Source: an uncultured Microbulbifer sp.
Lineage (GTDB): Bacteria > Pseudomonadota > Gammaproteobacteria > Pseudomonadales > Cellvibrionaceae
NCBI RefSeq assembly: GCF_947504145.1
Contig: NZ_CANNGQ010000003.1
Coordinates: 558,001 to 622,000 of the forward strand
Direction: 5' to 3'
Length of the DNA stretch: 64,000 nt
The notes beneath the pieces are model-generated. The model searched no databases. It had not been told where the DNA came from and worked only from the letters and a program-made list of their open reading frames with translations. This document shows, one piece after another, positions 26,435-36,400 of this stretch; positions within the stretch are counted from its first letter, which is position 1; each line of letters starts with the position of its first letter. The position numbers and the translations under genes are program-made.

Positions 26435-28906
26435 ATGAAAGAAGTAAACATTCTCAAGCCCAAAAGGCTGCTGAAGAAATTCGGGCTGGCTACCCTGCTG
26501 CCCACGCTGATGGCCGCCGTAATACAACCGGCGCTCGCCAACTCTGCCCCTGAAACAGTGCGCAGTTACCAGGGGCATCAACTCCTGGACGATAAATTGG
26601 TTATCGAAACCAGCGACAGCCAGGTAACTCTGACCCCGCTCAATTCCGGCGCTATCGAAGTGCACTACCAACGCGAAGGCATGAAACAACTGCCTTCCTT
26701 TGCGCGGATTGATCAATTGAGTGGTGATGTACAGGCACAGTTGAGTGTGTCCCAGGGCGCGCTGCGCTACGCACTCGGCGACTTGACCGCTGTGATTCAA
26801 AAATCGCCCTTTGCCATTGAATATCTGCGCAATGGCGAGCCGCTGCTAAACGAAGAACACGGTTTCTTCGCCAATCAGACCCTGCGTGGTTTCCGCTTCA
26901 ATCTCACCGACGATGAAAAACTGATTGGCGGTGGCCAGCGAGTGCTGGGCATGAACCGCCGCGGCCACCGACTGCCGCTGTACAACAAAGCCCACTACGG
27001 CTACTCCACCGAATCCGAGCAGATGTATTTCAGCCTGCCGGCGGTGATGAGCAGCAACAAATATGTGCTGCTATTCGACAACAGTGCCACCGGCGCCATG
27101 GACCTGGGTGCCAGTGAAGAAAACGTTTTGCAGTTTGAAGCGGTGGCCGGGCGCAGTGCCTATATCGTGGTGGCCGGAGAATCCTATCCAAAACTGATCG
27201 AAAACTATGTCGACGTTACCGGCCGCCAGCCGATGCCACCGCGCTGGGCGCTGGGCAATTTTGCCTCGCGCTTCGGCTACCGCACCGAGGACCAGGTGCG
27301 CGAAACGGTAAAGGCTTTCCGCGAGGAAGACTTCCCACTGGATGCGCTGGTGCTCGACCTGTACTGGTTTGGCCCGGACATCAAAGGCCATATGGGCAAC
27401 CTGGCGTGGGATACCAATGCCTTCCCGCAGCCGGTAGAAATGATGGCAGAGCTTAAGGAACAGGGGATCGAAACCATTCTGGTGACCGAGCCCTTCGTAC
27501 TTTCCACTTCCGAGCGCTGGGATAGCGCCGTTGCCGGCAATGCGCTGGCAAAAAATTTGGCCGGCAAACCCAAGCAGTTTGATTTCTATTTCGGCAACAC
27601 CGGTTTGATTGATGTATTTTCCGAAGATGGCCGCGACTGGTTCTGGAACATTTACAAGGATCTGAAAAGCCAGGGTGTATCCGGCTGGTGGGGCGATCTC
27701 GGTGAGCCGGAAGTACACCCGTCAGATACGGTACACGCCATCGGCATGGCGGATGAGATTCACAACGCCTATGGCCACCGCTGGGCACAGATGCTGTTTG
27801 AAAACGAAAAGGCGGACAGCCCGGATGCGCGCCCCTTTATCATGATGCGCGCGGGCTTCCCTGGCTCCCAGCGCTTCGGCATGATTCCCTGGACCGGCGA
27901 TGTGTCACGAGGCTGGGAAGGCCTGCAGCCGCAAGTGGAACTCTCCCTGCAGATGGGACTACTCGGTTTCGGCTACACCCATTCGGATCTGGGTGGCTTT
28001 GCCGATGGAGACAGCTTTGATCGTGAGCCCTATATCCGCTGGCTGCAGTACGGCGCCTTCCAGCCGGTGTACCGTCCACACGCGCAGGGGCACATCGCTC
28101 CGGAGCCCGTGTTCCACGATCGCAAAACCCGCGATATTACCCGCGAGTTCATCAAGCTCCGCTACCGCCTGCTGCCCTACAACTACACCCTGGCATTTGA
28201 AAATAGCCAGACCGGTATGCCGCTGATGCGCCCACTGTTTTTTGAAAATGAAAACGACCTGGCGCTGATGGACAACAAAAGTGCCTACCTGTGGGGCAAC
28301 GATTTCCTGGTGGCTCCGGTCATGGAAGCCGGCGATGAGGTAGAGGTGCAACTGCCAGGCGGAGTCTGGTTCGATTACTGGAATGACAACCAGTACGCGG
28401 GGGATCTCGCGCGCATCGATGTAGATCTGGAAACCATCCCGGTGCTGGTGCGCGCCGGTGCGTTTATCCCCACGGTAAAGGACATGCAAAACACCCGCGA
28501 ATATTCCAGCGCGGAATTGCGTCTGGACTACTATGCCCACGAATCCGTCGCCCAGTCGTCCGGCAGTGTTTACGAGGACGATGGCGTTACCGCCGATGCG
28601 TTTGCGAAAGGGCAGTATAAAAAACTGCTGTTTAGTGGCGAGCGCAGCGCGAGTGGCATTCAGTTCCATTTTGACCGGGAAGGCGGTGGCTACACCAATT
28701 CACCGCAGAGCCGCCGCATTGAGCTGGTACTACACAACTGGCAGCAGGCGCCCACCGGCATTGCTGCCGGTGATCAATCCATCAGCCTGGTGAAGCGTGA
28801 AAAGCAGCTCGCCGAGAATACGGCCTGGTACGACAAGCGCGCCAAAACCCTGCATGTGAAATTTGACTGGGCGGAAAAAAATCAGAACCTGACCGTCACC
28901 CATTAA
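26435..28906 (+). CDS. GH31 alpha-glucosidase, exported
   Basis: An 823-residue protein with a signal peptide (FGLATLLPTLMAAVIQPALA). N-terminal beta-sandwich about 40-260, then the GH31 barrel: PPRWALGNFASRFGYRTEDQ, LDALVLDLYWFGPD, nucleophile motif GWWGDLGEPE near residue 425, FIMMRAGFPGSQRFG, and acid IPWTGDVSRGWEGL near 488. C-terminal beta domains follow, with SSGSVYEDDG near 705. It should release glucose from maltodextrin ends in the periplasm. Second gene of the operon started by the GH13 lipoprotein. Confidence 0.9.
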   Translation: MKEVNILKPKRLLKKFGLATLLPTLMAAVIQPALANSAPETVRSYQGHQLLDDKLVIETSDSQVTLTPLNSGAIEVHYQREGMKQLPSFARIDQLSGDVQAQLSVSQGALRYALGDLTAVIQKSPFAIEYLRNGEPLLNEEHGFFANQTLRGFRFNLTDDEKLIGGGQRVLGMNRRGHRLPLYNKAHYGYSTESEQMYFSLPAVMSSNKYVLLFDNSATGAMDLGASEENVLQFEAVAGRSAYIVVAGESYPKLIENYVDVTGRQPMPPRWALGNFASRFGYRTEDQVRETVKAFREEDFPLDALVLDLYWFGPDIKGHMGNLAWDTNAFPQPVEMMAELKEQGIETILVTEPFVLSTSERWDSAVAGNALAKNLAGKPKQFDFYFGNTGLIDVFSEDGRDWFWNIYKDLKSQGVSGWWGDLGEPEVHPSDTVHAIGMADEIHNAYGHRWAQMLFENEKADSPDARPFIMMRAGFPGSQRFGMIPWTGDVSRGWEGLQPQVELSLQMGLLGFGYTHSDLGGFADGDSFDREPYIRWLQYGAFQPVYRPHAQGHIAPEPVFHDRKTRDITREFIKLRYRLLPYNYTLAFENSQTGMPLMRPLFFENENDLALMDNKSAYLWGNDFLVAPVMEAGDEVEVQLPGGVWFDYWNDNQYAGDLARIDVDLETIPVLVRAGAFIPTVKDMQNTREYSSAELRLDYYAHESVAQSSGSVYEDDGVTADAFAKGQYKKLLFSGERSASGIQFHFDREGGGYTNSPQSRRIELVLHNWQQAPTGIAAGDQSISLVKREKQLAENTAWYDKRAKTLHVKFDWAEKNQNLTVTH

Positions 28907-28918
28907 AAGCCACCGTGT

Positions 28919-28939
28919 AGGTTGGGCAACGCCCAACCT
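28919..28939. repeat. Perfect 9-bp inverted repeat between GH31 and GH13 genes
   Basis: AGGTTGGGC-AAC-GCCCAACCT, 12 bases after the GH31 stop. The GTAGGTTGGGC...GCCCAACC form resembles short dispersed hairpin elements of many proteobacterial genomes. No U-tract follows, so downstream transcription can continue. Confidence 0.6.
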
Positions 28940-28964
28940 CCGAACATGATCAGACGTTGAATCT

Positions 28965-30857
28965 ATGAATAAATTACTGAACCTGGTAATCGCATCGTCC
29001 ATTGCGGCCTTCACGATTACCGCCTGCAACCAGGAAGCCGAAACCGCGAATAGCAGCAAGCCCGACACGGTTATCGCGGCCAGCAACGGCAAGCCGGTCA
29101 TCTACCAGGTGCTCCCGCGGCTCTTCGGCAACACCAACCCCACCAACAAACCCTGGGGCACCATCGAAGAAAACGGCGTGGGCAAGTTCAGCGATTTCAC
29201 TCCCAAGGCGCTGGAAGAAATCCGCGCGCTGGGTGCCGATTACATCTGGTACACCGGCTCCCTGCACCACGCGGTGGTGCGCGATTACACCGCTTTCGGC
29301 ATCACTAACGACGACCCCGACATCATCAAAGGCCGCGCCGGTTCACCCTACGCGGTGAAGGACTACTACAGCGTGAACCCGGATCTCGCGGACGATCCTG
29401 CCAAACGCCTGCAAGAATTCCAGGCATTAATCGCGCGCTCCCATGATGCCGGCCTCAAGGTCCTGATCGACATCGTCCCCAATCATGTCGCGCGCGACTA
29501 CCACTCGCTGGCCAAGCCCGAGGGCGTGCGTGATTTCGGCGCGGACGACGATACCGGCGTGGCCTATGCCCGCGACAATAACTTCTACTACGTCCCCGGC
29601 GAGCCCTTCCAGGTGCCGGTCGCAGAGGATGGCTACCAGCCCCTGAACGGTGAAGCCCACGCGCTGATCGACGGCGCATTCAGCGAGGTTCCGGCCAAGT
29701 GGACCGGCAACGGCAGCCGCGCACCGCAACCGGAACAGGGCGACTGGTACGAGACGGTAAAAATCAATTTCGGCGTGCGCCCGGATGGAAGCCACGATTT
29801 TGCCCAACTGCCCGCAGGCTTTGCACAGAAAGACTTCCGCGCACACGCGGCCTTCTGGGATCAACAGGACGTGCCCAGCAGCTGGAAAAAATTCCGCGAG
29901 ATCACCGACTACTGGCTCGCCTTCGGGGTGGACGGCTTCCGCTACGATATGTCCGGCATGGTACCGGTGGAGTTCTGGAGCTACCTGAACTCCTCCATCA
30001 AAGTGCAAAAGCCAGACGCGCTGCTGCTGGCAGAAATCTACCAGCCGGACCTCTACCGGGACTATATCCACCTCGGAAAAATGGACTACCTGTACGACAA
30101 AGTCGGCACCTACGATGCGATCCGCGCAGTGATGGAAGGCAAGTCCGGCACCGACCCGCTGGTGGAGATTCAGCAGAGCCTCAGCGGTATCGAAGCCCAC
30201 ATGTTGCGCTTTATGGAAAACCATGACGAGCAGCGCATTGCCAGCCCGGAATTTTCCGGTAATGCGCAAGCAGGCATACCCGCCATGATCGTCTCCGCCA
30301 CCATCAGTGGTGCGCCGACGTTGCTCTACTTCGGCCAGGAGCTAGGTGAGCCTGGCGCCGGCGACGCGGGCTTCGGCAAAGCCAGCCGCACTACCATCTT
30401 CGACTACTGGTCTGTGCCCAGCATCCGACGCTGGAATAACGGCGGCCAATTCAATAGCGAAAAACTCAGCGACAGCGAACAATCCCTGCGCCAGGCCTAT
30501 CGCAAGTTGCTGAATTTCACTCGCCAGAGCCCGGCGCTCACCGGCAAATTTATGGATCTGCACCGTCACAACCGTGCACACGGGGAAAACTACGGCGAGC
30601 AACAGTACAGCTTCGCGCGCTGGGAAGGCGGCGACCGCCTGTTGGTCGTTACTAACTTCGCCGGCGATGACCGTCAAATCACCCTGCAGCTGCCCAGCGA
30701 GCTGATCGAGGCATGGCAACTGGAATCCGGTAAGTACACCCTTACTAACCAGCTACAGCCGGGCACCGCGGATATGACCATTGATGAGAATAAGGCCGGT
30801 ATCATCGAGATCTCACTGCCTGGCCTGTCGGGCAAGATCCTTAAAGTGACCCCCTGA
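28965..30857 (+). CDS. Lipoprotein GH13 alpha-amylase-family enzyme
   Basis: A 630-residue lipoprotein: lipobox ITAC near residue 21. Barrel motifs are VIYQVLPRLFGN, LGADYIWYTGSLHHAVV, IDIVPNHVARDYHS, nucleophile GVDGFRYDMSGMVPVEFW, acid LLLAEIYQPDLY and FMENHDEQR. The YTGSLHHA and SGMVP segments differ from classical amylases and suggest a separate GH13 subfamily with a special specificity. Third gene of the operon. It is followed by a UUCG-loop hairpin. Confidence 0.88.
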   Translation: MNKLLNLVIASSIAAFTITACNQEAETANSSKPDTVIAASNGKPVIYQVLPRLFGNTNPTNKPWGTIEENGVGKFSDFTPKALEEIRALGADYIWYTGSLHHAVVRDYTAFGITNDDPDIIKGRAGSPYAVKDYYSVNPDLADDPAKRLQEFQALIARSHDAGLKVLIDIVPNHVARDYHSLAKPEGVRDFGADDDTGVAYARDNNFYYVPGEPFQVPVAEDGYQPLNGEAHALIDGAFSEVPAKWTGNGSRAPQPEQGDWYETVKINFGVRPDGSHDFAQLPAGFAQKDFRAHAAFWDQQDVPSSWKKFREITDYWLAFGVDGFRYDMSGMVPVEFWSYLNSSIKVQKPDALLLAEIYQPDLYRDYIHLGKMDYLYDKVGTYDAIRAVMEGKSGTDPLVEIQQSLSGIEAHMLRFMENHDEQRIASPEFSGNAQAGIPAMIVSATISGAPTLLYFGQELGEPGAGDAGFGKASRTTIFDYWSVPSIRRWNNGGQFNSEKLSDSEQSLRQAYRKLLNFTRQSPALTGKFMDLHRHNRAHGENYGEQQYSFARWEGGDRLLVVTNFAGDDRQITLQLPSELIEAWQLESGKYTLTNQLQPGTADMTIDENKAGIIEISLPGLSGKILKVTP

Positions 30858-30865
30858 TTTCTGAA

Positions 30866-30883
30866 GGGGCGCTTCGGCGCCCC
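30866..30883 (+). other. UUCG-tetraloop hairpin after the GH13 operon
   Basis: GGGGCGC-TTCG-GCGCCCC, nine bases after the stop. Very stable stem but no T-run, so it may protect the 3' end or assist Rho-dependent termination. Confidence 0.55.
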
Positions 30884-31066
30884 GCTCTGCCTCCTGGCCA
30901 CCAGCTCCTATCTCCCGCTCTCACCTCCAGCCCCCATCTCCTGTAGGCGAAACCTTCGCGACCTGATACTGTCCTAGACTTCGCAGTCAGTGGTTTACAC
31001 TGACTTTTGAAGCGCCAACCTTGGTTTTGAAATCGGGTGCGCGAGAATCAACGGGAGGATATGCAG

Positions 31067-31906
31067 ATGGGTGGCTATATCAAGGAGTGGCTGATTGCCC
31101 TGCTGGTCACAGCAGCCGTGGCATTTGGCATCTACTGGTTTGCGGTGCGGGATATTCCCAAGCCGGATGTCCCCGCCCCGGTGCCCGAAACCGCGCCGGA
31201 AACACAATCCAATGTCGACCTGGAAGAACCTTCCGAACCCGTGATCCCGCCCGCCCCCGAGCCCGCCGAGCCGGAAGATCCACCGCGTCAGCTACCCGAC
31301 CTCAACGACAGCGATGAGGAGGCCCGCAAAGATATTATCAGCCTCTCTTCCGACGGTGCGCTGGCCAAGTGGATCGTCCCCGACGAGGTGGTACGGAAAT
31401 GGGTCGCCGCGGTAAATACCGCGACCAAGGGCGACCTGATGCACAAAAACCGTCCCTTCAACAACCTGAAAGACAGCATCGTGGTCAAAGACCTCGAGAC
31501 CCGCGACGATGGCCAGAAGGTGTACGTACTCTCCCAGGAAAACTACCAGCGTTACGACCAGCCCGTACGTTTGTTTGCGATGGTGGATACCGACACCGCC
31601 GTCAACCTCTACCAGTTCTGGTATCCGCGCCTGAAACAGGCCTATGGCGAACTGGGGCTAAAGAACAAAAACTTCCACGCCGCCGTTCTCGCCGCCATAG
31701 ACCAGGCCCTCGCCGCCCCGGAAGTCGAAGGCCCCATTAAACTGGTGCGTCCGACGGTGTACTACAAATTTGAAGATGAAAAGCTGGAAAAAATGCCCGG
31801 CCTGCACAAACTGATGATCCGCCTTGGCCCCGACAATGCGGCACGGGTTAAAGAGAAGCTGCGGGAGCTGAAAAGCGCGCTGCAAAATATGCCTTCCGAG
31901 CAATAA
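31067..31906 (+). CDS. DUF3014-family membrane-anchored protein
   Basis: A 279-residue protein from ATG 31067, 8 bases after GGGAGG; other starts upstream are worse placed. One membrane segment at about 5-25 (WLIALLVTAAVAFGIYWFAV), a Pro/Glu-rich linker (about 30-75), and the DUF3014 domain: LPDLNDSDEEARKDI, IVPDEVVRKWVAAVNTATKG, NLYQFWYPRLKQAYGELG and KMPGLHKLMIRLGPDNA. The domain should sit in the periplasm. Function unknown. It follows the GH13 operon but has its own spacing of 200 bases and probably its own promoter. Confidence 0.85.
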   Translation: MGGYIKEWLIALLVTAAVAFGIYWFAVRDIPKPDVPAPVPETAPETQSNVDLEEPSEPVIPPAPEPAEPEDPPRQLPDLNDSDEEARKDIISLSSDGALAKWIVPDEVVRKWVAAVNTATKGDLMHKNRPFNNLKDSIVVKDLETRDDGQKVYVLSQENYQRYDQPVRLFAMVDTDTAVNLYQFWYPRLKQAYGELGLKNKNFHAAVLAAIDQALAAPEVEGPIKLVRPTVYYKFEDEKLEKMPGLHKLMIRLGPDNAARVKEKLRELKSALQNMPSEQ

Positions 31907-31913
31907 AACTTCT

Positions 31914-31949
31914 CAAAAAAACAAAGCCCCGAAATCGGGGCTTTGTTTT
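31914..31949. terminator. Bidirectional intrinsic terminator between DUF3014 and DUF1552 genes
   Basis: AAAGCCCCGA-AA-TCGGGGCTTT (31923-31944) followed by GTTTT on the plus strand and preceded by seven As, which are Ts on the minus strand. It serves both convergent genes. Confidence 0.9.
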
Positions 31950-31972
31950 AACCTGAAAACGAAATCAATTCC

Positions 31973-33394
31973 CTAAACGACCCCTCCAGACCAGTGACGC
32001 TCTGGCAAAGAATCTACCCCCATATACCGCGCTATATCCCCGAACAATTGATGGGTGCCGTAGATGCGCTGGCCGTTGTTTGCGCCATCCCCACAGTTGA
32101 TGATGCGCCCCATCTGCAGCGCGCCGCCGGCGCCTCCGGCGAGGGTGACGGCACCGGCGGCGCCGCCGTGTTTGGAGCCGTCGCCGACTTCGCTGAACAT
32201 CACTACTAATGTGTCATCCAGCAACCCTTTATTTTCGAGCTGCTGCAAGGTGTAGGCGAGGAGGGAGTGGTACCAGCGCACCTGGGCGGTGTGGGGGACG
32301 TCGCCGGGGCGGTGGGAGGCACTGTGGCTGGCAAATTCGTTATACCAGCGGGTCATGGCGCCCACGGGGCCGCTGCCGTTGCTGTGCTGAATTCCCTGAC
32401 TGATGGCGTCCTGGGCCATCTGCCAGCACTCATCATAGGAATAGTTCACCAGGTTCCCATTCTCATCGCCTTTCGAAAGCTGCAGGGTGGCGACGCGATT
32501 CAGACCACAGGAGAAAGCACCGACGATATTGTCCACCTGGGCGCGGGCCAGGTGCGGGAACATTTGCCATTCGGTGGGCGATAGAGGGCTGGAAGATGCG
32601 TAGTATGGATCACTCATTACGCTGGTATTGAAACTGCACTCGCCCACCTGATTGCCGGCCAGATCCCGCAGTCGCTTCAGTGCATTTTCATGCAGACTGA
32701 GCTTATCGCGCTGGGCATTTTCCAGTGTGACATCGGCGAGACTGTCGAAGTCGTTGAGAATGGCCTCGTAATAGGCCTGCTTGTCCGGATCAGCACCACC
32801 GGTCCCTCCACCTGATATGCCCACCGCCAATTTCTGCGCCGCGTCCGCCGGGTCGTTATTCGGAATGGGGCGCGCACCGGACTCCACATTGCGCGGTTTG
32901 GAAATCATGATGTCGGAACGATTGCCGGTGCGTACGCCGAGGCTCAGTACCCCTTCGTTGCCCAGCTGTTCGGCGATCAGGTGGTCGACACTTGCGCTGC
33001 CATAACCGATCTGGTTATTGCCGGTAAGAATCCCACGCATATCGTTATAATGAGCACCGGCGCCGTCGCCGATATCAAGAGTGAGGTTTTGCAACACAAT
33101 CAATCGATTGTGCCAGGACGACAATGGCCCCAAACCAAAACTGAGTTCCTGACTGCCACTGATGCTGCCCGGCCCCTGATTGGGCAGCCAGTTATAGGGG
33201 ACGACACCATTGGGATAGTAAAGGAATAGTACCCGCTGGGCGCCGCCGGTCTGGGCGAACACACGCTGGCCAAGCATGCCACCTGCCAACGGTAACAGCA
33301 TCCCCGCCTGCGCAAGATTGCGCAGAAATTTTCTGCGCGAGCGACTGCTGGATTCATTGACCGACGTAAAACCGAATTTATTGAAGAATTTCAT
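31973..33394 (-). CDS. DUF1552 protein with Tat signal, partner of the giant haem protein
   Basis: A 473-residue protein. A twin-arginine signal (SRSRRKFLRNLAQAGMLLPL, cleavage near VFAQ) means it is exported folded, often with a cofactor. Family motifs include RVLFLYYPNGVVPYNWLP, MRGILTGNNQIGYGSASVDH, VDNIVGAFSCGLNRVATLQL and VVMFSEVGDGSKHGG. DUF1552 proteins are alkaline-phosphatase-fold-like and are nearly always paired with DUF1587/1592/1588/1585 haem proteins; here the pair is only 12 bases apart. AGGAGA precedes the ATG. Biochemical role unknown. Confidence 0.9.
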   Translation of the reverse strand: MKFFNKFGFTSVNESSSRSRRKFLRNLAQAGMLLPLAGGMLGQRVFAQTGGAQRVLFLYYPNGVVPYNWLPNQGPGSISGSQELSFGLGPLSSWHNRLIVLQNLTLDIGDGAGAHYNDMRGILTGNNQIGYGSASVDHLIAEQLGNEGVLSLGVRTGNRSDIMISKPRNVESGARPIPNNDPADAAQKLAVGISGGGTGGADPDKQAYYEAILNDFDSLADVTLENAQRDKLSLHENALKRLRDLAGNQVGECSFNTSVMSDPYYASSSPLSPTEWQMFPHLARAQVDNIVGAFSCGLNRVATLQLSKGDENGNLVNYSYDECWQMAQDAISQGIQHSNGSGPVGAMTRWYNEFASHSASHRPGDVPHTAQVRWYHSLLAYTLQQLENKGLLDDTLVVMFSEVGDGSKHGGAAGAVTLAGGAGGALQMGRIINCGDGANNGQRIYGTHQLFGDIARYMGVDSLPERHWSGGVV

Positions 33395-33406
33395 TATTGT
33401 TATCTC

Positions 33407-36400
33407 CTAGCGGCGCAAAGTGAATGCATCGGAAAGTACGAGCGTTCGCAACATATCGCGCATACCACCGCCGTTACGCAGGTCTTCACTGGCAGTGTGA
33501 ATAATCACATCATCGCTGGCGCCCTCTTCGCGCCCTACCACGTAGCGGTAGAACTGCCGCGCAAAGCATGCCTCGCCCTGGTCGCTACCGGCGATCAGGC
33601 TGGCCAGTTCCGGCACTGAATAGAAATCGTAACTGGCACTGGTGGGATCCATCACCGTGGCCGGTGTGTACAGACTCTTGATGCTGCCGCTGTCGTCGAT
33701 CTCGCGCTGCTCACCGGTACCGATGGTTTCGATGGTGCGGTAAAGCGCATCGCTGCCGAATCGCTCGAAACCGAAACCGACACCGTCGATGAACTGATGA
33801 CAGGCGGCGCAGGCGGGATCGGAGGTGTGGCGGGCGGTGGCCTCCCGATTGCTGTCGGTATCTTCAAACACCACATTGAAGTCCGCAGCAGCCGGTGGTG
33901 GGAACTCCTGGCACATCAGCACTTCCCGCACATAGACACCGCGTTTGATCGGTGCCGGGTTAACGGTACTGGTGCGCGAGGCGAGGAAGCTGCCGTGCCC
34001 CAGCAGGCCGCTACCACTACGCGGATCACCCGCAGGGAAAGTCCGCATAGCCCAATCACTGCCAGCGCTATCCAGGCCGTAATGTGCCGCGAGATCGTCG
34101 TTGGCCCAGGTGTAATTGGCGGAGAGCAATTCGCCGAAGGCGGCATTGGTGCGGATATTTTCCAGCACGAAACCTACGGTCTCTTCCTTGAAGGCGGACA
34201 CCAGATCGATATCACTCACTCCCGGGAAGGGGTACTGGTTGTTGATCAACCAGCCACCGATAAATCGGCGCAGGCCACGTTCCGCGCGCGGATCCGCCAG
34301 CAGACGATCCACCTGCGCTGCGATATCAAAGTTCTGTTCGCTTGCAGCCAGCAACAGTGTGTCGTCCGGGGTGGTGACCCAGAAGGTGTAGGACAGCAGT
34401 GTTGCCACTTCGTAGTTGTCGAGCCGGTACAATTCGCTCTCACTGTCCAGCGCGCCCAGCTCGGAACGATACATAAAGTGCGGCGACATCAGCATGGCCT
34501 GCAGGGCCAGGCGGCCATCGTCGTCGCTACTGTAGAGCCCTGCGTAGCGGGATATCTCCGCACTCTGCAGCGGGCGCCGGAACAGGCGGAAGCCGAGAGT
34601 ATCCACCACACACTGCACATCGCCACAGCCGCTCACCAGATTCATAAAACCGGTTTGCCCAATGGCCAGATCCGCGACCTGCTCTGAAACCATTTCATAG
34701 CCCAGGGTGCGATCGTTGTCCGCGGAAAGATAAGACGCAGTGTCGAAGTTGCGATAGCGACCGTCTGCGGGAACGGGATTCATCAGCGAGCTATCGAAAT
34801 CGATGCCGAAAATATCCCGCACACTATTGAGGTATTCCTCCCGGGTAAGCAGACGCAGGTTGCGCTGATCCAAGTTGCTGCCATCGCAGTCGCTGCTGTT
34901 GCAGCTACCGCTGTCCCAGGCTTCATCCACAATCAGCCGCGCCACTTCATAGGCACAGGCACCGGCCTCGTCGCCGGTACAATTGGCAGCGGCGTCCATG
35001 GGCATAAAGTCTTCGATGTACTGGGTGAGATCCCCCAACTGCCAGTTGCCGCCGGTTCCGGCGAGTGCCTGGGCAACGGCACCCTGGCCCTGGTCTCCGT
35101 GACAGCTTGCACATTGCGCGGCATAAAAATTCTGCCCGGCCTCGTATTCATTGGTTGCACTGGGGAAGAGTGCCACCAGAGAAAGGTCGTGCTGAGGAAT
35201 CAGTAACTGCACCTGCGGCAACGATGGATCGCTGACGATATAAGGTGCTGCATCGCCACTCCAACCACCGAAAATAGTACCCAGCGGCGCGTCGCTGGCA
35301 TTGACGGTAATCACGCTACCGATGGCGTAATCCCGTCCGCCGTCTGCCGTCGTGCCACCCACCACGGACACTCGCGAAGTATCGCCACCAACCGGGCCTT
35401 CCGGTGTCCAGGGTTCCCAGGCGCCGCCGACAAAACTGGAGGATTCTCCAATATTCCGCTGGTCTCCGGTCTGCTGGCCACCGCCACTGTTAAACACCAG
35501 ATTGACCTGGCCGTTGTGCAGATCTTCCTGCTCTACGGAGTGGGTCCACCAGCCATCGGCATCGGGCCCGCTCATCAACAGCCCCGGCCACTGGGTCAGC
35601 GCCTGGTCCTGACCGTCGACGGTGACAAACAGGTGTACATAGACCTGCGCCCAGTTGTCCGGGTTGTCGTAACGCAGGCGGATGCCATCAAAACCTTCCG
35701 CCAAATTTAATGACGCAGTGAATTCACCGAGGCTCGCCTCTACGGTAACGGCGCCGGTGCCCGTGCGGGTGACCAGACCATTCTGATCGATGCTGGCAGG
35801 ACCACTGGCAACCGACCAGCTGACCTGCCCGAAGATATTTTCCCGGGTGCCATCAGCGCGAAGACCCACCGCAACGAGCTGGCGGCTGCTTTCCAGGGAT
35901 TGCCCCTTGGGCGCAATCTCGAGCCCGGTGATGGCGGTGTCGATGGAAGTCACCGCAATGGTCAACTGAGCACTGAATCCGCCCTGCTGCACGGTGACAA
36001 TGGCAGTACCTGTGTTGCCCGCGCGCAATACAAAGTCATCGCGGCCCACCGCTTCCACCGCGAGCACATTGCTATTGCTGGAGCTCACGCTCGGTGTATT
36101 GGGCACCGGTGCGGTAAATCCGTTGTCGTACAGAGAATTCACCTGCACCGTCAGCGCATCGCCGCCATTCAGGCGATCACTGTCGGCATCCAACTGAATA
36201 CCCACCTGCTGCAGACTGGTGCCATCGATCCACTCGCGGAACAATGCTTCCGCCACTGGATTGGTGTAACGGGTGCCTTTGGGCATGCGGTTGTTATCGG
36301 TGGTCTGGTAGATGTACGCCAGGCTGTTGGCGTGATCGAAGGGACGCAGACGGGCTGCACCGCCGGTGGTTTCCACATTGACCAGGCGCATATCCCCGAG

